Of a DNA stretch of 64,000 nt, positions 56,425 through 64,000 are shown one piece after another. The position numbers were made by a program, and so were the translations under genes. The stretch comes from Megaleporinus macrocephalus (taxonomy: Eukaryota > Chordata > Actinopteri > Characiformes > Anostomidae), in the NCBI GenBank assembly GCA_021613375.1, contig CM038708.1:31663559-31727558 (forward strand), in the 5' to 3' direction. The notes under the pieces were generated by a model. The model saw only the letters and a program-made list of their open reading frames with translations, made no database searches and was not told where the DNA came from. How positions within the stretch are numbered: position 1 is the stretch's first letter; each line of letters begins with the position of its first letter.

Positions 56425-58710
56425 TAACAGTGCTTGTAATATTGCAATAGGATTCTAATTTAATTATTATAATATGATTAACATTAAAATCTTTTTTATT
56501 TCAAAAGTAGGCAGTAAATATATTTACATTTAATTTACATTCTGTATCGACCTTAGTCTCTTATTTGTCAATCAAAAATATAAAAATCAGAAAATATTTC
56601 TACAGAACAAGACTGTACACACAACAGCAATTTACATTATTTTAAATCTCTTGAAAAACTTGATATGATATACTGAATTACACTATGCCTTTGTTATCAC
56701 TATGTTTTTGTTAGTACTGTGACTCTGAGGTGAGACAACTCTTGAGACAAGTGGTATAGAAACAAGTTGACACAACTACAAGAGAGAAGCATTACAATAA
56801 CAGATTTTCTACGTCTACTACGTCTACAAGGGGCTTCCAGACACAGATTAGTCTTTCAGTGATTTTCACAATCATTGGTGCATTTCCAAAGAATATCTTT
56901 TCAGAGCAGGACTACAGGCTACAGACTGGCCCTGAAAAGCAACCCTTGAGCACAGCAATAGGCCTATGACTAACGCAACGCCTGCCTTTGTGAGCCATTA
57001 TATTAAACTGGAAGATGAATCATATGACAGTGTGAGAAGTGCTGAATTAAGAACGGCTGATGAAGAAGGAGTGGAAGGTGCACGCAGTTCTGTGTTATGC
57101 AATATTGCTGCTTAAAAATGCTGCACATTTAGCAAAACTGGAGATTCTTAATTTTCACTGCAGACATTCTTTTCATTGCTTTGAATTTAAAAGCCTCAAA
57201 AAAGTAAGCTCTTTTCCCTGGACAGCCAAACGGTCTCCTGTCTGCCTACCGTCTTCTGTGGCCAGACTGTGACATTTCTGAGAATTTGAAAGACTGTGGT
57301 GTTTAATTCCAGACCTGCAATGATCTACAATCCCTTAAATAGCACTTCAGTTGTGAAAATCATTGGTAAAACATTGGAGAATGCTGTGAGTGGGTGAGAT
57401 GCTGCAGCACCCTCTATGTGTACATTATAATGAAATTTACATAAAGTTATTGCTTGTCTTGTGGGGCCACCTTTAAGATGCCTTGGATTGATTTTGAAAT
57501 GTTTCCCTGCAATTTCCACTTAAAAGGGCAACATTCCCATCCACATTTAGCTCTAAATTTCTTTCTGTATACTAGATTATATCCGGCCTCGCAAGTTATT
57601 ATACGAATTCTAAGTTTTTCTATGTTTTAATATGTGTATTTTTTACGACAGGATGACCGATGCAAACGGTCAAGCTTATTTAAAACCAACAATCCATCGT
57701 CAGTACTGACCTCACTAAGTGGTCTTTTCACCTCTAGTGTAAATCCTTCTCAGAGGAAGAGTGCCTGTTACTGCAGCAAGGGGGGGGGATTTTCTACTGA
57801 TAACCTTTATTTCAGAAGAAGCTTTGAAAGAGCTGGTATCCAAAAATTTTTGGACATATAATGTATACAAGTGCTAGAAAGGTCTCTCCTATCTTGTCAC
57901 TGTCTTGACTTTGAGACTAATATAGATCAGATGTTTTGTGTAGCTCTGCGGTTGGAGCATCTGGGGATGAAAGCTGCCCTACCCCCCAGTCCCCCCAAAA
58001 AATCTGTTGCACTTTAATTGGGTCAGTGGAAAAGTAATTAGGAGACTTCTTCACTCACCTGTGAAGAGCATTCTAGAAAACTGCTGCAGGACAGTACAGC
58101 TGTGTCGGATGCCCCTTGTCCTTTTGGCTAACAAGGATGATGAGGAGACTCTGCAAACTGACACCTGGGGTGGCACAAAAGACTGCATCACTCAAGGACG
58201 CAGGGCAAGTTGCAGTCTGCATGGCTGTGTCTGTGTGTCTGACAAGGCTTATTAGGAAGACAAATGCCTGCTGTCATGGTTTTGACCTTTGACCCGAAGA
58301 ACTGATTGCTCAGTGTAACAGAAGAACAAGACAGAATTTAAATGAAGGCCAAAGCACACACATCGCACAGGCATGAAAGAGACGAACAACCTTCTTTTTG
58401 GGCCCTCTGAGTTGGGCCCTATGAACATTGTCAAAGTTGTGTTTGATGCACAAAATCGATTCCAACTTCATATGCTCTGTTTGATCACAGTTTCCTAAGA
58501 AACTAGAGATCAATCTTTTAACTTTTAATCTTTTTCAGAGCATGGAGGAAGTGCGGGTTGGGGTGGCAGAGCGGTAACAAGCCATGTTCAGGTGACACAC
58601 AGGTCAAAGGCATCGAAAAAAAAATAGCATAAAGGTAATAATTACAAAGTAATAGGCAAAACATACGCAGTGCCAAAATGACCAATAAAATAAATTGTTT
58701 TTCATCAGAC

Positions 58711-58745
<35 letters not shown>

Positions 58746-61630
58746 CCTTAAATTTCAATATGATTTTTTTTCAAGTGATTTTGGAGCATTTCTATTGGTC
58801 CTTTCATCATAAACGGCAGCTGTTCTGTTCAAATGATGTCTCACACTGTCTCTACCTGATGTCCAGAGCAAAGTTGTAAATAAACTAAGCAGCAATCTAT
58901 AAATCCTATTTTAGGACTGTAAATATCCAGCAAACAAATCTTGTTCTATAGGTCCCTCATACATCAAATGTGTGATCTACCGGAGGCTCTGGGATGTCCG
59001 GGACCTTCTAATTTACATTTTTGATCCTAATGTCAAATCACTGGGGGGTCCCTAAAAAATAAACACATATAATGTTATTCTATCCACTGGTGAAAAATAG
59101 CTGCTCAAAAACACACTCAGGAAAGAATCTTTGTCTAGCTGCTTCATACACCGATCAGCAAACTTCTGTTTTGATATTCTTAACTAACTAGAGCTGTAGC
59201 ACTGGTCTGCCTCAGGGAGGTGCTGTAACAAATTGGCTCAGCCTGTTGGTGCTTCATAATCCAGCAACTGTAACCATGTCCGGGATACCTCTGAAAGACT
59301 ATACAATACACTGCACATCTGAAAACCTTCCTAGTTTCCCAAGAGCATGGAGCGTGGTGGAGATAAGTGTTACTCATTTGCTAAAGTGAAAACAAATGAG
59401 GAGATGAGTAAGGTCTCAGTTAATGTATGGAAAAGCGAATTACAAAACTAGAAAAGAGCATTTCCAGAGGAAGGAATACACAAGGAGTTTTAATATTTAA
59501 TGTACAGTGGTTAGAATTTGGAAGAGCAAGGCCACTGAAACAATATCTTTGTAATAAATAGCTTGCTCACATAAAGATAGAATAAGGAAAAGAGAATTAA
59601 GCCACTGGAGAACATTTATTTTTACTGTATTCATATGGAGTGATGTTGGACTAATACATGAAAGCATCTTTGCGGAGTTTGCTAAATTGTTAAGTGGCAT
59701 CAATATAGATTTGTCTCAGTTAATGTTCCCTACTTGGGAAAATTCATCAAATAGCTAAAGGACCACAGGGTCTGAAGATTAAATTCTATTTAGAGTTGGA
59801 TATTAACTGCAAAAAGTGAAATAAGGTGAACATGAATAGCTACAGGGTTTCTAAGACTACTCTGTGTGATTGTTCTTGTTAAAGGTTCAAGAAAAAAAGA
59901 GAAAACAACCTTGTCGCTGTCACTTTCAAGCCGAGCTGATATTTCATAAAAGTAGTTATACTTTTCATGTCTTTTATTGAGCACATTGATTAAACATCCA
60001 CAGTTTTGTCTGTAGTCAGTTGAAACATGTATATGCCTTCAACCTTTTTTTATTTCAAAGCAATCAATAGAAAAAAAGAACAGCTGAATTCCACAGGAAA
60101 AAGTACATGCAGCCCACATTTCCTCCATCTCTTGGGCGAGGAAGTGAGGAGGTGGTCTGTGGGGATATATACTTTCCCGTTCCAGGAAAGCACTGCTGCC
60201 CGAAGGCTCCACTGAATGAGAGCTTCATGAATCAGGATGAAATAGTGCACCACCTCATCTGTTTCTCAGAGGTGGGCCTACCCATTTAAAAAAATCTTCA
60301 CATTCATTTTGCCTTACTTCCTGAGTGATGCAACAATACATATTTGATCTCCTAACAAACCCCTCCAATATCCACTTCCTTTGTATACCAGCCCTGCAAA
60401 ACCACTATAGTTGCCACTGAGAGTTAACAACTCAGCTTGACTCGACCCTGCTTGCTGTGTTTTTGGCTTTCCATTAGGCAAAGTGTTACCTGGTAGTATT
60501 TTTGGTGTCAGCTTTGTCGAGGCTTCAAGCGAGCTAAGCCGACAGATGACATGATAATTGCAGACTGTTGACTGGATGGGGAGAATCGTCAATACAGCTG
60601 CTATTTTATTTATGAGGACATGATATGTATGTATTTGCATCAGGTCATTTTAATGCATCACTTTTTCACAGTAGGCTATCAGTGGCTTCGCCTTCTACCC
60701 AAGCTCAGAAAGGAAATAGACCAAAACAGACATCACACTTTGTGTCATTTATCTACATGTGCGTGCTGCTGGATGTGCAAAAGATTATATAAATTCTTCA
60801 TAAATGCTGTCTGACATTTATAAATGATGTAGGTATATGAGTGTACTGCATGTGTGGGTGTAGAAGCCAAGAGGCAATCAAATGCAAGCAGCTCATCTCG
60901 GAGCAATGTCCTAAACTGAGGAGGAGTCCAACGGAATGAAATATCAATGAATGTTTTCTTTTCGTCTCAGTTTAATAATTTAAGACATCACTTCCTCCTC
61001 AGCCCTGGCCCATGTCTGCACTTCCAGTCTCTGGAGGTCACTGGAAGAGGATGACCCCCTGTACATGTTTGTCTTTTGGTGTGTATATATGAATGTCAGT
61101 GTATGTGTGTGTTGAGAAATTGTGGCCTCCAGCTGCAAACCTTTTGTGTTCTACCTGTCAGAGGTTGCTGAAGATGAAATTACTGAATTATAGATGGTCC
61201 TCAAATTTTGTTTTTGCTGCAGTGAGGTGAGGCTAGCCGGTGGACCTCAAAGAGTGTGTGCAAGTGTGTGTGTCTGAAACAGAGAAAGAACCTTGCTGCA
61301 AGGTGTTTTAAAGCACTACTGATCAATTCACTCTTGTTCTTCCTATTTTCTGGGGAGCACAGAAGCTTCCGTAGAAGCGCACTGCCTCTCTCTCTCTCTC
61401 ACACACACATACACACACACACACACTCATGGTGAGAGGGTGTGAGTCAAACTGGTTCTGTTGTATTGGACTGTTTTCCAGGATTGTGGGGGATTCTAAA
61501 TGCCAGTACTCCATCTGTTACTGTGAATTTCGCTTGAACCAATGAAATCAGTGCCTTCTGGGCCTCAGTAAACTGCCAAACTGCTCAGTCTCAACCCAGA
61601 TCGAATGCCAGCTGTACACTTACAGAAATA
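56425..61630. other. gene desert segment
   Basis: No coding exon supportable. A (TA)n run lies at 58715-58744 and a short (CT)n/(CA)n pair at about 61386-61427. Most of the remainder is non-repetitive-looking AT-rich sequence with no recognisable function. Confidence 0.5.
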
Positions 61631-61639
61631 ACAGTGTAC

Positions 61640-61765
61640 AGTAATGACCAGTGTTGTAGTACTGAAGACCAGTCTCGACACCGTAAATGAGCAGTCTAGG
61701 TCTTGTCTCAGTTTCGACATCATTTGGACTAGGTCACAAGGTGAAGTGTAAACTTGTTCTCTAGA
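61640..61765. repeat. dispersed repeat fragment (GTGTTGTAGTACTGAAGACC type)
   Basis: A block of repeated 'gaccagtctcgaca' and 'taggtcttgtctcag' words, typical of a widespread fish MITE. Boundaries are approximate. Confidence 0.5.
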
Positions 61766-62114
61766 TCAGCCGAGCACAACGTCTCCATTTCTGTCTTTGG
61801 TTCTGTCATTAATATTATTATTTAGCAATGAAAGCTTCAATCACAATAAAACAGCTCCTTCTTGTTAAATATTTAAATAAAATCTGTCTACTGACGATCC
61901 AGGATCTAGTCTGGGGCTGCTGCGGTTCCTGCAATGTATACAGACTTATCTATTAATTGTAACATTTTTATGGGATTTGCAGACTTAAATTGAATTCAGA
62001 ATTTGATAGATCGACTCATTTGATGTTTATTCCTGCCAGAAACCTGACAGCTAGCCAAAAGATGATAGAAGCCAGGTTTAGCTTGCTAATTAATACTAGA
62101 ATACATCAGTTGAG

Positions 62115-62312
62115 TATACCAGTTCACCACATGGCCAACACACACAGGCAAATTAGATTGCCCGATGAACCTAACACGCATGTCTTTGGGAGGCAAAACC
62201 CTCTCAAGCATAGGGAGAACATACAAACACAGAATGGCCCGGACCAGGAATCAAACCTGGATCGTCTTGCTGTGAGGCAACAGTGCTAACCACTACATCA
62301 CCGTGCAACCCA
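62115..62312. repeat. dispersed fish repeat, GGAGAACATACA type, copy 4
   Basis: Contains ATGTCTTTGGGAGGCAAAAC, AGGGAGAACATACAAACACA, CTTGCTGTGAGGCAACAGTG and ends 'gctaaccactacatcaccgt'. This is the best match to the tail of copy 1. Confidence 0.8.
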
Positions 62313-62556
62313 GCCCAGAGACGGCAAAACAAAAATGAGTTGAGGATTTTAAATTGTTTAAATATAGTTGCCTTGACCATTCACCACTGTGTTCTAGGCT
62401 ACTGGGAAATTACACAGTGTTTTATTTAGCTGTTGAAACTTTAATACCAGTTGCTAGCAACATACTGATTAGATGTAGATGACTTGCTTTTTAGGCTTAC
62501 ATTAATAGAACATTTCTGTGTTCCTTCTGTGTTCTTTATTAAAATCTCCTTGTGGA

Positions 62557-62626
62557 CTTTAGCACTGCCCAGCTCAATCAACACTCTACCCAAGAGTTGT
62601 GTTGATTGAGCTGGGCAGCGCTAAGG
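62557..62626. ncRNA. near-perfect 70-nt hairpin, candidate small-RNA precursor
   Basis: Bases 62557-62584 pair with 62599-62626 over 28 positions, with a single A:C mismatch and one G-U pair. A 14-base loop region follows, within which three more pairs can form. The arm text is AGCACTGCCCAGCTCAATCA and its reverse complement with one change. It was not recognised as a known microRNA. The very high complementarity also fits an inverted duplication or a young foldback element, so the ncRNA type is tentative. Confidence 0.35.
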
Positions 62627-62780
62627 TTCCTCAGGACTCCATGAGTGATGGTCCTCAGGGCTCCATGCTGGGCCCACATAATTTCCTTTCTGCACATAGC
62701 AGTGTGTGGTTTTCAATTCAGATCACCCCCAACCCAGCCATCTTCTTGCATGATTCTCACTCTTACACTTGGTTAGCTCA
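62595..62780 (+). pseudogene. possible reverse-transcriptase fragment
   Basis: A short frame reads PQGSMLGPHNF, similar to the conserved VPQGSVLGPLLF block of non-LTR reverse transcriptases. It is followed by degraded text where the YADD box would be expected (LHDSHSY). It overlaps the right arm of the hairpin. Weak evidence. Confidence 0.3.
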
Positions 62781-62926
62781 TACTTTTAGTGGCAATCAGT
62801 CTGAAGAATAAAAAATAATGTAAGATGTGTTTAGATATGTGGCTAGCTTGTGCATGGCTTTGAGCAATGCTATATTTTCACATCCATGAAAACTGTAAAT
62901 GCCACATCTAACCATACACTTTTTAC

Positions 62927-62949
62927 ACACACACACACACACACACAGA

Positions 62950-63011
<62 letters not shown>

Positions 63012-63082
63012 TTCACAATAACTGTCCATTCAGCAATTTGGGATTTATGAACAGCTGCCCCAAGGACCATGAATTAAATGCA

Positions 63083-63141
<59 letters not shown>

Positions 63142-63145
63142 TTTG
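62927..63145. repeat. paired (CA)n and (GT)n microsatellites
   Basis: (CA)n at 62927-63009 (interrupted by GACGCG) and (GT)n at 63086-63138 (ending in TTTG units) flank a 76-base spacer. They are mutually complementary on one strand. Confidence 0.95.
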
Positions 63146-63893
63146 TTTGTATTGATGCCAAACTCTGCCCTTGGTGCAAAGCTGCTCTGCTGCTTTGTTG
63201 AGCACATTCAATCTTTAGGGTCTTCAGGGTCAGAACCATCATTCACTTTAAAGAAGTCATGAAGAATCCATCAGCCTGCTTCCTCCACTAATCTTATTAC
63301 CAACAAACCCATTATTCAAGTTTTTCTATCCATTGCACTTTAATTAGCCAAATAAACATTTTTGTTTACTATAGGACTTTACAAATATGACATAGACATA
63401 TAGTACTGCAAAGATGTCAGAAACACCTCTCATTTATTTATTTTCCAATCATAACATCCAGTTATTCATTTATTGTAATCAGACATCTATTCCTTTCAGA
63501 AAACTAGCTAGAATTAATATTTTCTTTTACATCTCCAATGTTTAGTCTTGGAAACTGGTTGCATTTTTTGCTTTTCATGATCCAAGTAATCCCAAACATA
63601 CAGTGATGTTGAGGTCTGAGCAGTTCATTTGTTTCTTTTTTCTTACCTCCTTTAAAACTCACGGTGTTGACTTGTTCTTCTCACAGCAGAAGAATGGGCA
63701 GAACCACCTGTGGATATTTTCAGATCTAAAGAGTGGAGCTCCCTTTTACTCCTCTCTCTAAAAGATGAAAACTTAAGGTATTTCCTCAGAAATATCTCTT
63801 TAAATTTGAATAATTTGGCTATAGGAAATGAAGAGTGGTCTCTGACTTGTTCTGTATGTCCAAGGTGTTTATGCTGTTTATAATTGATTCATA

Positions 63894-64000
63894 TACAGTA
63901 TCTTACAAAAGTGAGTACACACTGAAGATATGAAACTTTGATACAACGGAAAGCAGGCAGTGTACAGCTTGTATAACAGTGTAGTTGCTGTGCCCTCAAA
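63894..64000. mobile_element. Tc1-like element, left terminal part, truncated by window end
   Basis: Begins at a TA with CAGTATCTTACAAAAGTGAG, then 'tgtacagcttgtataacagt' and 'tgctgtgccctcaaa'. This matches what I recall of a widespread fish Tc1 terminal inverted repeat (CAGTATCTCACAAAAGTGAG type). The sub-terminal region looks shortened. The remainder, including any transposase, lies outside the window. Confidence 0.7.

Noticed and set aside
34319..64000. Search for atp6v1h, the neighbour upstream of RGS20 in human
   Set aside because: No frame in this interval resembles the V-ATPase H subunit. If synteny continues, it lies beyond the window.

Overview
The window is animal nuclear DNA, most likely from a teleost fish and probably an otophysan (a characin or catfish relative). 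Three multi-exon genes with GT-AG introns translate into vertebrate proteins. The rest is AT-rich, full of (CA)n, (TA)n and (GA)n tracts, and carries fish-type Tc1/mariner, hAT, MITE and LTR remnants. No operons, ribosome binding sites, CRISPR arrays or bacterial features are present.

Left part (about 2.6-16.6 kb): mrpl15 (minus, 5 coding exons, 296 aa) and lypla1 (plus, 9 coding exons, 229 aa) lie head to head. A tRNA-Ala(UGC) gene (minus) and a CCAAT-box, CpG-rich lypla1 promoter sit between them. Both reading frames were rebuilt exon by exon, and every intron phase closes. The mrpl15 first intron holds a 1.1 kb minisatellite. The lypla1 introns hold a hAT remnant, a microsatellite-bearing inverted repeat and a dead Tc1-like element.

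Middle part (16.6-34.3 kb): an intergenic stretch with a decayed, Passport-like Tc1 transposon (17990-19420) leads to rgs20 on the minus strand. rgs20 encodes an RGS protein of the cysteine-string (RGSZ) class. Its four main coding exons lie between 22212 and 26629. A likely leader exon at 34204-34318 supplies an upstream start codon. A CpG-rich alternative first exon ends at 29963. The gene set mrpl15-lypla1-rgs20 matches the human 8q11.23 block, except that TCEA1, which lies between LYPLA1 and RGS20 in human, is missing here.

Right part (34.3-64 kb): I find no supportable coding exon. This is a gene desert with a striking cluster of tandem arrays: a telomere-like CCTAA-rich minisatellite (35.27-36.49 kb), a 3 kb array of a 24-bp unit (38.22-41.23 kb), a compound CA/CT array (42.87-44.06 kb) and a 0.6 kb purine tract (55.04-55.63 kb). 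Scattered mobile-element remnants include a solo LTR with an intact 5-bp target duplication (50280-50644). A near-perfect 70-nt hairpin lies at 62557-62626.

The three proteins do not form a pathway: one is a mitochondrial ribosomal protein, one a protein depalmitoylase, and one a palmitoylated-type regulator of G-protein signalling. I did not find a clearly new biological system. The points most worth checking are the overlapping upstream reading frame at the rgs20 leader exon, splice acceptors built from microsatellites, the satellite cluster, and the 62.6 kb hairpin.
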